A program made the translations under genes and the position numbers. A model generated the notes under the pieces. It was not told where the DNA came from and ran no database searches. It saw only the letters and a program-made list of their open reading frames with translations. A stretch of DNA of 64,000 bases from Tomocerus qinae (taxonomy: Eukaryota > Arthropoda > Collembola > Entomobryomorpha > Tomoceridae), in contig CM034547.1 in NCBI GenBank assembly GCA_020055645.1, positions 17,206,513 through 17,270,512 of the forward strand. Reading direction: 5' to 3'. How positions within the stretch are numbered: position 1 is the first letter of the stretch; every line of letters begins with the position of its first letter. This document shows, piece by piece, positions 40,701 through 56,319 of this stretch.

Positions 40701-43700
40701 CATCTTCACTTGATTCCCTCCATCAAATTCTTCAATCCATTTCCCTTGTCATGTTAGGTTAGCACGGACACACATCCCTTCCTATTCCAATTCTATTAAC
40801 TCTACCACTACTAGTAGACTGTTTTAATGGCAAAATCTATATCTCCTTTAACAGATACCTTATTCTGTTATCCATCTGGAAATTCTTTTTAATCCTCCAT
40901 TTCCTGATGCTCCTTCCTTAAATCTTTTTATGCTGCAAAACTACATTTGTCCCTGTTGACTTGATTCTGCCTTTTATTTCACTCTGGCATGCAATCAATT
41001 GTTTCTTTATTCTATGTTCATTGATACACATCCTAGTATTTTATATCATAGCAGATGTACATGCAATACTAGACAGATCGAAAAATAAAAATGTATTGTG
41101 CTTTCAAGCTTGCACTGTAAATATGTATTCCTTGTCCTTCGCTTATTATTAACATCAAAAAATTAACACCTAACACTGTTTGTACACCAACCTTTAATGC
41201 AGATACCATGTTTAGATAATGTAATACTGTATTTATCTAGTACATTAGGTACAATTACAACAATGTGCTTAATCAGTAACATCCTTGTGTTTATTTAGTT
41301 CTTTAACATCATGAATTTAAACTTGTGCTCATTGAAACTCACAACCAAGATATAATTCTTAATTTACATCAGAGTAAGTTGTAAGACTAGGATGTAAATG
41401 CAAAAGAGCAAAAAATTGATCTTGCATTTACTTACTTAACTTATCAGAAATTTATCAAGAGCCAAGAATAAAAGCAAGACGTAAACAGAACAAAGTGCGA
41501 GAGAAGCTTTTAATATTTTTTGTTGGGTTGTCTTTTTAAAACTCCCAATGGGTTTCCTTGATATAATATAGTAGGGTTAACTGATTATATTCCTAATACT
41601 TCTTACACAAAGTGGTATACATGACAATACAAGTTACCTTGTAGCTTTCTAGAGTTTGGTGAGTAGAAGAAACTGATTTCCATTATCGATAGCGCGATAT
41701 TAAAAGGTTTGATTATTATGAGTTGCTTTGGTTTATTAATGTATTGGTATTGAGAGGTGAGTAGCGAGTTGTGAGTTTGATGTTGATAGAGTCCAGATAA
41801 TGCATTGCTTATGAAAGGAAACCGTGTGGACTCGGTCTAACATGAGCTAAACCAACTGAACTTAAGTAATTGTGGATAGCAAGAGCTTATTTATTGTTGA
41901 TGTACTGTTTTGTAACTTTAGCTTGCTTCCACTACATAGAACAAGTTTTAACCTTTTCCTATTAGTGCACTATAAAGGATATTTTGTTCACGTAGCCAAA
42001 AAGCCAAAAACTTATTGTTCAACCTGGGTTGGCCCTGTGTTTGTATTTTGTAAGCTGAAGTAACAAAACTACCTAAGTACATTAATTCTCTGTTGTATCT
42101 TTGAAGCAGGAGCCGAAAATAAAACATTAATTATGATCGCGTCTACAGAAAAATGTTGTTTGCCGACCAATTGGTTTCGCTGGCCAAGTCAGGTCTTTCG
42201 TGTCAGATTTTCACTCTAAAGTGCATTAATAAAATGAATTGATGGTAATTGTAATAATGGCAATAAAATATGCTTCATAGTGTAAAACGTAATCTATTGT
42301 AATTTAGCATGCACAATATAGCTTTGTATAGCGTACCTACGTTCAGTCTTTTGATTTATTATTTCAATTGTGCACTCGAAGGAAGAAATAAAACATGGCA
42401 CCTACGCTTAGTACTTCGTTTGTTACAGGCTTCATACTTTATGATATGCTGCAAACTACAAAGTAGAATTTTAAATCTAAATATCACCAACCAATCATAA
42501 ACTATTGTTCCTAGTACATTTTAATGTTCACAATCTTTTGCATTACTTTGGTATAATTTATAATCAGAGAAAGTCATTTTATTACTGGAAAGAGATTAAT
42601 TCTCCTATTTATCTACACAAGCAGCTATCCTTATTTCCATTATGTGTTGCAGGTGAGATTGTAATTTGCAATGGTTATAAATATGATACGCACCTTTGAT
42701 TAAAAGTCTTTAGCTGGGTTTGTAGTGCATTTGTCACATAAGTGCTATTCAATTAAGTGGTAGCCGCCTGGATTAGTTTTTGTGAAAAAGTGAAACTTGG
42801 GATGGTAAGTAGACAAGAGTAAGTACGAGTAGATTGTGCAGTGGAGAGGGTGTCAAAAAGAACACCCAATGGTGTGGAAATGGCGAGAAAGTGAATCGAT
42901 TTTCGGAGTTTTCTCCGTACTTTTCCCTAACACTCTCGTTGAGCTTCGTTCTCTGTAGTGTCACGCAACCTGAAAACGACGAAAAACGAAGGCATATATA
43001 TCTAGAATAATACTCAGAATTCCCCATTCGAAGCTAATAGTGAGCAATGAGGTAGCATTTCTTTCTCTCCCTTCCCGACAAGGGAACTACAAACTCTTTG
43101 CCATTCAATGATGAACTGAACTGAACTCGAGTCGCTTGTTTTATAAAAACGACGACTATAGACTCTTTATTCTCACGTAAGCTATAAAACTCACAAAGCA
43201 TCTATTATAGGAGGTACAATGTACATATTTACACTTGCTTTTACATACAAGTAGCAACCATTCACAATATCTGTACTACGTATATCCGTATTTACAATCA
43301 TCATGCAACTTCTTATAGAGACAATAGAGAAATAAAGTTTAGTAGTTCTATCCGCCTGACTGAATTGACTCGCAGTATAATAAAAAGTGATATTTGTAAT
43401 CCCACCACACATCTATTGATTCGCCATGCACCGTATAAATGTGTAGACTGGAGAACATGAAATTCAGTTATAGTTATCGGGTAGTTGGATCTCGACGGTC
43501 TCCTGCTCTGGTCTCGTCTACCGGTCTCCTACCTCTGCCCTTCCTCCTTACCAGCCTTCCGACTCCAACTACTTCCCTACCTCCTTCACTTATTCTATTC
43601 ACCAATAATCTTGTCACCACCATCGCTTAACACCAGCACGACCACTTCGTGAGTTGAGCCATTATTTGTATTTGCCATGGCTAGCTAAATGCCAAAAACC

Positions 43701-46700
43701 CATTTCAAATTGTAATTCTCATCTAATGTAACCTAATGTTTCCGAAATATCCCCATCAAACCCTAATAGAGAACGTTAAGGCACTTTGTCAATCTTATTC
43801 CTTTTCTCTCAAAAATTCATCATCCACAATTCATTTCTTTACTTTATTGACAACGACCACCTACTGCTAACACTCAAGCTTTCCCTTGCTCTTTTCACTG
43901 CTTATTAACTCAAATGCTTACTACACTCAGAAATTAAGACATTTAAATATCCACTGTTTTTTGTTGACATCAATGGGTAATGAATTAATGATCATAACAA
44001 TACAACTTTAAATGTTACCCACTGTTTTTCACTAGATATCGTGGACACTATAATCTACATTGTATCTTATGATAGAATAATAAAATAAGATAATGTAAAA
44101 TACCTATCGAACCTGTCCTGATCCAAAGTATTAAATAGCATAATTTTCAAAATCATTCACTTTCTTAAGCATAAAATGGCAAATGGTTAGTTTAAGGAGG
44201 TAGTTTGTGATGAAAGTGAATGTTTGTGAAGCAGGGTAATGCTCCTGGCAATAACGTAGGATTAACTGGTGATATGTTATGAGATGAAAATTATACAGTG
44301 CAGTGGTAATTTGGTGCAGCATTGCATATGATAATGGGTAAATGTATGAAAATGTTGCATTGTGGTAAAGGATGATGATAGCTTCTTCTTTGGTTGACTG
44401 GCCTAGACCTAGACAAGCTTAGTTGGACATTTGCATGCAAAGTATAGAGCAGGGGGATTGAAGGCAAGGTAAAATAGATAAAGAAATGTTGCGTTTACTA
44501 GGAAAGTTTATGCAACTTTTGCATTTATATGGTTGGTGTGGTGTAAATAAGTATGCAGAAGGCAGGCCTGGGCTGAAGTCGTAAAATAAGACAGAAAAAG
44601 AGTGAAAAGGAGGAGAAATAAGTTTTTATTATAAGTCTGGGGTGGGTTGGATTGAATGATGTTGATGATGATTCGGCGGGCAGCTTTGGGCTTGCCTTTT
44701 GACTCATCTGCCTCAGCTCACTGAATCGTCTTCTGTCACACCACACTTGGCTTAGTTTTGAAGGAAATGTTGAGGTAGGTCAGGTTAAGCGTCTCCGGGC
44801 AATTGGGAGTGATTACCATCATATAGGCCATACATCATAGATCATCATCATCATCACGGCACTCCGCTCGTCTATCTCATGAGAAAGAAACCGAAAAGCA
44901 AGGCAACAGCCAGCCAGCAGACGTCTTAGTTTTGACTTTTGACTCTAACTGTCTGATGAAGACTAAACTGACTCAACTGCTTATGATATATCTGTATTGT
45001 TTTTGAACTGCCGGTACAAGCGCAAGGTACATAAATAGAAAGAGATGCTTGTTTTTAATGCACTGTCTTGTGATTCGGTGTTGTTCCAACATTTTTCGTG
45101 AAAAGGTATAATTTTTTGTAAAAATATAGTGCCGAGAGGGAGACGGAAAAACGTGCGGCATGGACGTTTTATTGTTTCATGATGTGCAAGTCAAAGATCA
45201 GAGGAAAGCAGTGCAGTGCAGTAGGGATATACTATAGACATAAGAATTTGAAAGAGAAGGTGGTTAGTAATATTTTGAAGGAGTTAGGGAATATTATTAT
45301 TTGTAACATTAGATTGCATTGTTGCAGTCTTTGACTCTGTCTGCTCTACTCTAGTCTGTGTCTGTGCAATGTAAAATGCAATGCAGCGTCAAAAAAGGAG
45401 CTTGAGTCGATGGAGAATATTACCCATTGAACATTGGAGAGAACCCACAGAGAGCCATTGTCTTAGGATGAACCCTATAATTTTCTCTAAAAAACTCAAT
45501 AATTTAATGGTTCATCGGAAATATATTTCTGAAGGGAACCTTCCTCCAAGTCCCAGTCCTATCCCACGTAAATATTTGTATCTAGTCTACTCTCCATCTA
45601 CGAGAATCTATCTTTCATGTGAACCACATAGCCCATATGTGAAGACTTATGTTTTGTTTTCCATAAAAAACTATTCTGTTACTTTTGTACATAATTCAAG
45701 ACAAGACAAGTCAAGTCAACTCAAGGATTCTTCCTTCCTTCGAGACGTTTTAATACACTTATGTAACCATTGCTGTGGTTTCTTTGTGTCTAGAGTCTGC
45801 ATATGGCTTTACTAGTGTCGATAATCAGTTATCTTTCTAGTGGGATGCATACTTATTCCATATACACCCAAGGACATATGAAAACGAGAGATATGCAAAG
45901 ATGAGATGAAAAATTTATTTTTAATATGATTCTGCCGTGCCCATTTCAGCTAAACTACTTAAAGATGTAATGTGGCTGGGCTACATAGTTACATAATACC
46001 ACAGAAGAATGCAAGAAGCCTAATGTACTTTTAATACATGCTTTTTACCCAAAAACAATAGATGCATTCTTCTGTTTTTTCTGTCTTTATACCATCTATT
46101 CTTGTTTCCCCGCACATAATAAACCCATTCAATCGCACTCACACGCACGACTTTGTAATCGTTGTCTGCATAATTCTCGTACGCAATTATCCCCTCCACA
46201 TTACATTATGGTATTTAAAAAACTATTAAAAAGTTGTAGGTTCCCTCTAAGTTTACTGAACTAAAACAATGCAAAGATTTCCAAGAGCGATCTATTTTTA
46301 GCTTTTACTGTCTGCAAATTGTTAGACGAAATTACACAAAGGCAAGCCTGGTTCTATGCGATTTAATCAGATATAATATCTATATTGAATATCTATGCAA
46401 TAATAATAGGTAATTTCGTACGCAAGACCAAACCAAAGATGGTTTAATGACTTGAGTGGATTTCCCGAACGAGTTTCGACTAATACTGCTCAGAATGGAA
46501 AAATGAGCTGCCTGTAATGTAAAAAGCTTGCCGCACTTTGCATATTTTTGACATGAAGTAACTATAGCTAGTTCAACAGGTGCAATATAATGAATATACA
46601 GTGCAATAGATAAATGCTCTAAACAAGATAATTGTTTTGATGTGATGTAAATACATACACATTTCGTATGATTTATTGTGTTTGATACTGCATTAGTACC

Positions 46701-49700
46701 CTCGCCGCCTGTGCATTGAAAAACTACTTGCCCATACCCTATTACTCATTCTGCATAGCTCAAAATTATTCAAAAGTATGTCTGCGTACAATAAAAGCTG
46801 ACATTCAGTCTGAGATTCAGCTAAAAATAAACAATTTGCATTACCAAGTTGAAAATTTATTGAAACGTGAGAAGTCAATTCAAAGAAAGCTCTTTTGACT
46901 ATGGAATTTTATTATTTTCATCAGCTACGTGATTTAATGTGAACAGACAAGACACTAGAGTAAACTACCTTTGCCTGACTCATAATAATGCAATAATATT
47001 CCGCGCACGTTTGTAAAATACCATTTACGCTATTAGCTCCATTAAAAACTATTCAAGGAAGAATGTATGAATATATGCATGAATGTTTTGGTGAAGGTAA
47101 TTTTAAAAGCTTATTTCCTAAAATATAATTGTGCTCCGTGTGTAAACATTTCTCTATAAGTATCTTCTAGCTGTATATTTGGCCAAGGTGTCTCTGTACC
47201 CCTTTAAAAAGTACATGGCCATACCACAGGGAAATCCTTACTCCAATACTAATGTAAGTTTTTATATACACGTTTAAATCCTGACTTGGTATGTTATTAT
47301 ACATACAAGCTACTATTTACAACTATATACAATTAGTCCTGATTCTAGTGTGTTTTGATAATTATTAAATAAGGGACATGAAGAACATATGAAATGAAAT
47401 ATGGAGATAAAGATAAATGGTCACACGAGTATTAGTTCAATTACCTCACAATAACATTTATCGACAGCTCACACAATCAGTTCTGTGTATTATTTTCCTA
47501 ATTCCTGTAATGCGCCCTAAATAAATAACATGTTACATCATATGAATACAAACAATTTACACGAAGTCCACGAGGTTTTGTAGTTCGCTTATGATAAATA
47601 TAGTCCTGAAATACTGTTAGATACATTAAATGTATATTACAAGAAAAGGGAGTTGGAATTGAAAAGAATATTGGACACTGAATGGATCACGTCTATCTAT
47701 TATGCATGTGGTTATTAAAGTAAGAACATGCGAAGAGGATGGAAATGTCATGAAGGTACACAAACACAAACGAAAATCAAGACGAAAGATTTTCTCTTCA
47801 AACCGAACTAAAGTAAATATATATTAAATGCACTGTGCTGTGTGCCAATTGAAGAGTTCAGCCGTGAGTCGAAGCAAAAAACAAATAGTGGCTTCTGCCG
47901 AATCACTGATCAGCATTTATTAAGTGTGCCGGGTTCTAGAAATTGTTTTTCATTTCATTGTTTTCCCCTTACATAATCTCTCGCTACTATGCAATTTTAA
48001 TATAAGTGGAAGAATTGTCCAAGAACGAACATTTTACTATTCTTGTTTAAATTAAATTGAATCCAAATCGATTAATCATATCCTTTCGGCTATAAATGTA
48101 CTATTATTTCACGAAAATACTCTAAGCCAGCCAATACAGGGGCATAGTGCACAAATAGATTCAAGCGATATGTATTTATATAGCCAGAATTTAAATTGCG
48201 TCTATATTCTTAGAAGGTTTTAAATTGTTTCTGAATTATATATTAGACTATTTAGCTAAATAGGTGACTCATATCTAGTACTTTTTTTGAACTCTAGATT
48301 TCTAGAATATTTGTACAACTTTTGTATGATGCAACTGATGTAGTTAGCAATCCCTAAACGCATTCCGCATTTCCACACTGTAGTCATAATTACATGTTTA
48401 ATTGTCTGAATTCCAGGAAAATAGGAGCTAAAAAGGGCTAGAAATATAGATACATGAAAAGGTCTGTACCGATAGTAGAGAATAATGATTGGTTTGATAT
48501 AAAATTCGTACTAATTACTAGTGCACAATTGAAACATATTCAGTAGAGCAATGTATGATCTAGCTCATGTGTGAAGAAAGACTATCATGGCCATGATCAC
48601 TGCAAAAAATATAAATGGGAAACCAATAAATAGCAATTAAATGTGTAAAACGTGTGAAACTGGAACAGAATTGCATGGAAACTTCTTACATAGCATTATT
48701 ACATAGTGCAACAATGCCACACAGTACATTGCCTTTCTGAAGTAGTCTAGTGCATTACAACGAAGTAAAGTGACTAAGAATGATATAAAGACGTATAATA
48801 ACAAGTTATGTACTTATGCATGTCTTTTTTTTGTGTTCTCGTACAGTATCATATTATCACAATGATAATTTTATTGTGTGTGGATTAACGTGATAGAAAA
48901 CGATATGAAGTGAATAATAAGCAAACATGCAATACTATAGTACACTAGTCTCATTTCAATGTCATTGTTACCAATACAGGATGTAGTATTCAAATGACTA
49001 GTTGGGTAGCATTTTTTGTCGATGTAATTTTTGCCCTATTAAAATAATTAAAAATTATCTAAGGAAGAATCGTACTTTAATTTTTTTAAATTTTCAATCG
49101 CCCGATTGATAAAGGGGGATAATAAGATGGTAGAGGTAAAAAATGTGCACAATTTAAATCCATATTTTTTACACAGATTTGCATGGTAAGCAAACACGAT
49201 CAGTTTGTGCGATTCACATTACATTATTTTCTGCAATTTTCTGCTACTTTTGCAAATGTAAATAATAGGCAGGGGCAGATGTATTATTCTCATATCACAC
49301 ATCACGTCTAAAGACGGTATTGATGGAAACTAACTACACATTTGGACGTAGATATGTGTATTGACTGAATGTATCCTGTATTTTACAAAATGCAACATAT
49401 GCAAGAGGCAACAGTCCGACCAAAACCAGTACGTAGACAATGTAAGTACTTCTGCATGTAGCACAGAGACGAGTTTAACTTTTGCTTGTAATGCTTTGCA
49501 CAGTTTATCACAAGACATCTTTCCTCTCACGAAGAACATTTTTTCTGCTGATTCGCAAATCTAATTTTCTGCACGCGATTTCAACAAACACATACGTCAT
49601 TTTTCTTGCAATATTTTGCCTTATCATATGAAGCGTCTGTAGATACTACGTTATGATAATTCTTCAGTCTGTGCCAACTTTACTTTTTCAAGGGAAACAA

Positions 49701-52700
49701 ATTTTTTTTCAAAGAAGCTTATTCTGAAGAATTTTAGCTTTCCTGCTCAAGTGGCAGAGCGGGTATGCCATTGACAATGTACTGCTCTGTGTTATCTATT
49801 TAACTCATTATGTAGCTTATTCATAGCAGAAAATATGTAAGAACATTTTTCTGCAACATTGGCATCACACACAGTAGCGAAATAATTATAGTAGACCTTA
49901 TTACGAAGGAGAAGTTTTGTCATTAACTTAACTACGTGGGTAGGTCAGAGATCTGAATTTCCCTACTAATATACCCGTAGCGCGACTACTTACCATCAGC
50001 CACACTATATTATGCAGATATAACTATACTCTTACTAAGTACCTTGCAGTTTTCCCATAAAAACACAAAAATATTCGCCAAAGGGGATTTCACGGTTTTA
50101 TTAGCACGATGACATTGTCCATACTTTTACTTCGCAGCTACAGATATAATTGCCTAATTAAATTATCCATCATTAACTACAATTGTATCAACCGAATCAT
50201 AATTTCAATTGCTCTATTATCAACTTTTTCTTGAACCAGCAAGAATTTTCGTACCTTTTAAAATTACTTCCAGTGAATTCATTTTGCTCTCTTAATTAAT
50301 TATCAGGTTCAAATGCCACTTAATGATAGTAATGAATGAGTAAATGCGCTCCAAAAACGAAGGCATTCGTTTTCAGGAATGTATCAGATTTAAATTGTAG
50401 TAAAATGGGGAATGAATGCGAGTTAAAATCTTTTGGTGAGTGTGCGATTATTTTGTGCAGTAGCTGTCATGACTTGGATATGATTATGTAGTTTATGTAT
50501 TAGAGAGATACACGGCTAGATTTTGCTCGTGGAAAGCATTGTGGAGTGTCCAAAGGTAATTTTAATATTTATGCTAAGAAAATATGGAGGGAGAGTGGCC
50601 TGCGTGCAATTATTCTATTATCATATCTGGTTTCACGCTAGAGAGTAAACAATCGTTGGAGATGAGGTGTAGCAAAGCAAACGATAAACTAACAGCTAAC
50701 GAACTTAAACCATGCTAATAATACGCTACCAAGTCTCATTTAAATGTAAGTAACATGACGTCGTGTTATTAGGAGAGATAAGGACAGACACTCTGTAGAG
50801 CTTAGATAAGAGATGCATGTAAATGTAATGAAACCACTGCTGCTGTCTATCCCTACACTTATGCATGTAACTTAGTCTTAACTATGCCTCATTTAGATTT
50901 GTGTGCTGATAATATTTATTGTCCCATCGTTAGAATATCTTTTCGAGGGAAACGACTTAAAATGCTCATAATATCTGTATTGTAAATTATTTAGTTACGT
51001 TGTAGTTCTATCAGATACACTTACTGACAATGAAATTACGTATATATTATCTTATGAAGTGACTAGAGGCGAGAGGAAAAAGTAAAATTGTGCATAAAAA
51101 TGTTAAGCAACTCGATTTTTGCAAGTTGAGAGTTTTAATGAGTGTCAGATTGAGTGAGTGAATTCCAAACAGGATTCTCCCTCGTCTTCCAAGAATATGT
51201 TTCACTTTTTTATTGCCTATCTTAAAGCAAACAAAACCGGAAAGGGATAAAAGTGTGCATAAAACAACGAGGATATTTCTTTCGAATGGGCTCATTCTCT
51301 ATAGTTCATTTCTGTCCGAAAGGAAAATAAAGGGTTCTTTATTCTCCTTTTTCAGCTGAAGGCCTTTCAAAGGCAAAATTCCAAAGAATACTGACATTTA
51401 CAAAATACACTTAAAATGGCTTATTTTTACATAAATTATAACCATTTTTGCTGTGTTGTGTAATGTAATACAATATTCGTGAATTCTGCATACAGGTACT
51501 AATTCAGAATAATTTATAGCTCATTGAAATAATTTCCATTTTTCAAGCTGCGTAACAGAGTTTTTTTTGAGTGTTACAGGTTCACCTGTATTATCAATAT
51601 GGTGTATACTAAGCACATGTGTTAATTAAATCTCAAAATGTTGCGTAATGCAAATATTATATCACGCCATAAATATTTAGTACATAAAAGTACATCCTAC
51701 GTAGTTGTTAGTACTATTTGCATGTCTGACGAAGGGATCTACAGTTCCTTGTCTTATCCATGTATAAAAATATAACATGACATGACTTTGCTTGACAACT
51801 ACACAAGTTGAAAGGTGACAGATAGACAGGTTGACAGACAGATACATACTACAGCCTACTTAACAGTCCCAAATCCCTAACAACATTACATTCAGCTCTA
51901 TTATGTAGGTCTCCACCACGTGAAACGAGATAGACAACAAGACTCTTTGTTTCCGACTTATCATTGCTGAAAGGAAAATGACATCTTTGGGAAGGTCGAG
52001 AAAGTTATAGACTTCTTCTATCTACCTTCCTCTGTACACAATTCGTTTATTCTGAAGATATTATTTTCCAATTAAGATTGTTTGTACTATTTTATTAAAT
52101 TCAATATGCAGTTAGGTTTGATTTTCCAATAACAGTAGATCCTGAGGCAGGAGAAGAAGAATATGGCATCTGACTTTTCGTGCAGTTACTTAGAGCATGA
52201 AATATGTAAAACTATTCACATTGGATGGAATGATATCAATATTGGCGATGCTGGGCTGCGTTGCATGTGAGCATGTAAATACTGTGATAAGATGACGAAC
52301 CCCCTGGTGGTTTGCAACGTGTAATTAAGACTCTTCATTGATTTATAGATTGAATTTATGTTTGACGCGTCACATAAAATTAGCATACTTGATATATTTG
52401 CACTTTTCTATGTAAACCACTCCTATTTTAGTTTCATCGTTTACGGATCGTTTAACCTGGCTTGGCGTAGGCTCACCAAAAGAGGTTATATTATGTTTCT
52501 TTCATTGCCTTTTAGTACGCACACTTAATATTGAGTATGTGACTATGTGGATAATAAATTAAATTATACTATCGAAAAGTACAGGGAAATGTCCCGACAT
52601 AATTCCATTATTCTTCCTCTTATAAGTAAATCTCATTCTTTCTTGTTTGACAATATAAATGTGGTTTCGTTAAATTACGTTACGCTCGCCTGTTCCTATG

Positions 52701-55700
52701 CGAAACTCTTGCAGAATAATATTAAGTAGGTAGGCAGTTAGCATTATCTCTTGTCTCGTGCAAGCAGTTCTTTGCATCTGCCCAAATTGGGTAAATGGAA
52801 GGATGATCTAAGGACAATTAATGCTAGCAACTCCTAATGTCTTCTCAAATGGACAATGCAATAAACAGAATGCCTGCCTAGCTCCTTTTCATAAGAATGC
52901 TTGTCTCCCATTGATTTTATTGTCCATTTCAGTCACACACATCCACTTTATGCACTATTCATAGGAACCTCCCTCACCTCGGCTCAATTAATTATTTATT
53001 TACTTAAAAGGGTAATAGAATGTCATATTAATCTTTCATGCCTTCCATGTGCTTTAAAATCCACATTTACTTAAGACCACTATGAACACTATCCACTCTA
53101 AGCATTCACAAGCAAACATTTGATTTCATAACTTACATTCATTGTGATCCGTATCAAATTCGCCTTCCTCGTGTAGTTGTAATTTTCGTATTTGTGATTC
53201 AATATTGTTCAAGGCAGGGATTCTTCTCGGGGTTGTCGTTCTGATCTTATAGCTGATATTATCAATCCGTAAAAGTATTTTCACATTAAAAACACAATTA
53301 GTACGTTCCAGTTTGAAACTATAATTCATAATTAATTGCACTTTTACTATCTAGTCTTTTCTTACGCAATTTTCCAATGATTGTAATACAAGTGATGTAT
53401 TGCCAAGTCCCGGACTTTATGTAGTGGATACTCAGTTCAGATATAAAGTGTGTTTTTTCAACATCGCCATTTTAACAATTAAACTTGACTAATAGTAGTA
53501 GACAATTGGGATTTCCGTCTAAGTATACATATATTATTGAGTTTGATTAATTTGGTTGGTGAGTAAAAGGCTGTCTTGTCCGGGCAATATGCGAGATTCT
53601 CTCAGAAGATAAGGAATAGTATAGAATAACAAAGAGCACGGAACTTTGTCCGCAATCGTAGCCTAAGTCAACTAATCATAAGCTAAGTATGTAAAGTATA
53701 GCCTATAAGGACTGTGAATTGCACTTTAACACTGCTTTATTAGCCGCAACATTTCAGAGTAATTTTTCTTGTTTAATCGAGTCAGAGTGCCATTGTCACT
53801 GCCACTACCCATTAGTCTGTTATGCACAGTGTACACACAGATATACAAGTTAAAGTGGCATGTGAACAAATTCCACTGTGTGTAACCAACCAAAAGTAAG
53901 TAAAGTAAATGACTTGAATAATTTAAAGGTCGAGCTTGAGCGTCCAAGCCTCTTTCCTGTCTTGTTTTTAAGGTGAGACGAGAACTTTCAACAAGACGAG
54001 AGAGCAACAGGATAAAATGGACTAGATGGACACGGAATAATGTTGATGTTGACTCTACTGTAGGCCAGACTATTTCTGCATATGCAAACAAACTTTACAT
54101 GACATTTAGTAACAGTCAGTCGTCAGTAGGCACTTGTATTGCATAGGATTCAACTGTGACCGACGAATTATTAAGATCCTCTGTCATGCACGCACAAACA
54201 ACACACCGACAAACCGGGGCCGGGTCTTCCTCAGTGTACTCTTCTCTTTACTTTGACTAATATGAATAAAACGTCTCTCGTTAGTTATTTATGTCACTGG
54301 ACAAGGATTTCATATTTGTGGGATGAAAATTGCAATTATTATGAGAATCTAAAAGAGGAGGGTAGTTTTTGGTACAAACGACTGTTTCACTTCGCCCCCA
54401 AGAAGAATTGTTCTAATAATTGAACCAATTCAAGTCAAATCAAGTCAGATACACAATTGTGTGAGTATAGCTTATAGTAAAGACTCCGTCTTAATCCATT
54501 TGAGTGTAAACTGTTTTCTTTTGCACAGGCCAAGAGAGATTATAATGGGATCTAAGCTAAGGTAGTTAGGTGTAGTGTGTTTGTAATGAAGGGAAAACAA
54601 TGGAGAAGTTTTGGAGAGAAGAGTAGTAGTGGAGTAGAGGTGCTCATGGCAAAGAACAATGCCAGACTGTAATCGAAAAGGACAGCTGATATTAAATTTA
54701 TTTTTTAGGCTTGGAGACCAAATTATAGGCTTTGGTCAACCAGGGGAACGAGTCGGCTGGCATCGTTTCGTTTGGTTTGCCTTGCTTTGCTCACATCACG
54801 TTGCATCGTAGCATCATCATCCTTTACTTTGGCTTACTGCTTACCTACTACACTTCGGTACATAAGGCCTTCGTCTGATATTAGATGCACATGGATACAT
54901 TAATCCTACACTTTTCACTCCAAATCATCTAGTGAAGCTTCATATGCTATTAGTTGCAACCCTTTGCAGTACATATTACATTGCACATAGGTAGGTACAT
55001 TCACAAAGATGCATCGGGGAGATCTATCATATTATTAGTAGCACCTTAACAAAGTGCAAGAGTCAAAGAGAGGATCTTCTTATGATATGCAGATAATCAT
55101 GCAGTATTATTAAATTTGTAGCACGAAAATAAAGGTATTAGGTGGATAGGAAATAGTATTCCATGTGTACGTGTATAGATATATATTTATTAAGGCATGA
55201 GTGTAGAGTAGGGTAAGTTATACATTGTATGAAAGAAAACTGGAGTTTCTCTTAAAGTAGTGTATACATAAACTGTTCGCCATTGCCACTACATTACTTT
55301 CAGTTTACATTACACTTACATTATATTATATTTATATTACACCATTCTGTTGTCTGTATAATGTAACATGGGAGTGACTTTGGGAGTAGTTGCTTGTTGC
55401 TTTGCTCGTTACTTTCTTACCGCATCCATTCCGTCCCATCAGATTCCGATCCAATCCCCTTGAGTAAGTACTACTACTACTATTATATCTGCACATACTA
55501 GGGACTAAATACATAGGAACCTACTTGGTTCTTCTTATCATGTCCTGTCATGTCCTATCCTAGATATGAAATGAAAACATCTTGAAATTGTAGCATGTAA
55601 ATGTGTAGCCACCTAATATTATAAAAGTTATACATATCACTATGCATGTCTGACATCAACTTTGCAATATTCGCGGAGAGCTAAAAGTAAATACATGTAC

Positions 55701-56197
55701 TAAGAGATCTCGAATCCAGATTACGATCTTATCAAACTGCTATAAGTATGCATTTTTATTTTATTCACATAGAATGTAAAGGGGTAGGGAATAGTGAAAC
55801 GATAACTATTATTATTACTGATACTACTCGTACCTAAAACAACTAGTACAACTATTCTGTTTCAGTTTCATAGTCTTGAATTAATTTTCAAGTCCAGACA
55901 ACTCAAGTCATGCCATGCAGAAAACAAGTCAAATCTACTCCATGTTTTTATAGTACCTACCTAAACGTGTCTAACTTTTCCTTCTCAATCTTTTTGCGAG
56001 TCAAAAGTTTCCACAAATTCATTTCACTTAATGCGAAAAGTTACCCTGATATATTACTCTTCACGCTGAACTCATCGAGTGCTTGCAATAATGGTGCGAA
56101 AAAATCGCGAGATGTGAGCAACAGTTCAAAAAAAGTTGAAGTGTCAAAGCTCAAAGTAATTTAATGCAAATTTTACACTGGGTGATTGATTGACGCC
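37729..56197. other. AT-rich gene-poor stretch downstream of the Sp gene
   Basis: Nearly 18.5 kb without a recognisable gene. Two overlapping open frames on opposite strands at about 40.4-40.76 kb and the frame at 53726-54091 are the longest. No tRNA, transposon or tandem array was identified. Confidence 0.6.
53726..54091 (-). CDS. Open frame of 121 codons, unrecognised
   Basis: One of the longest open frames outside the Sp gene. It has no ATG at its start; an AG after GTTTGCATATGC near 54070 could act as an acceptor. The middle has a hydrophobic stretch and the end reads TRLNKKNYSEMLRLIKQC. An AATAAA overlaps the last codons. No homology was recognised, and the length alone is within chance expectation. 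Confidence 0.13.
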   Translation of the reverse strand: MFAYAEIVWPTVESTSTLFRVHLVHFILLLSRLVESSRLTLKTRQERGLDAQARPLNYSSHLLYLLLVGYTQWNLFTCHFNLYICVYTVHNRLMGSGSDNGTLTRLNKKNYSEMLRLIKQC

Positions 56198-56203
56198 TTT
56201 ATT
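56198..56203 (-). terminator. Poly(A) signal AATAAA, distal candidate
   Basis: AATAAA on the minus strand, about 570 nt past the Sp stop codon. The sequence after it includes a GTGTAAAATTT stretch that could serve as a weak downstream element. Confidence 0.45.
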
Positions 56204-56319
56204 TATCGTTATTTGATTGTTCAGTTCTTTCTGTCTGTTTAGGATAAACATTCTAACACGAAAATTAACACGTACATAAAATTAATCACACGTTATTTTC
56301 TATCTACCATGTCTCAAAT

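Noticed and set aside
40395-40762. Overlapping open frames on both strands (77 and 111 codons)
   Set aside because: Locally higher GC lowers stop frequency on both strands; no acceptor, donor or domain supports either.
45381-45815. 144-codon plus-strand frame
   Set aside because: Composition resembles background translation, no homology recognised, and frames this long are expected by chance in the window.
49744-49769. tRNA-like A-box sequence (CAAGTGGCAGAGCGGGT)
   Set aside because: No B box (GTTCRA-type) at the right distance and no acceptor-stem pairing; not a tRNA or a clear tRNA-derived SINE.
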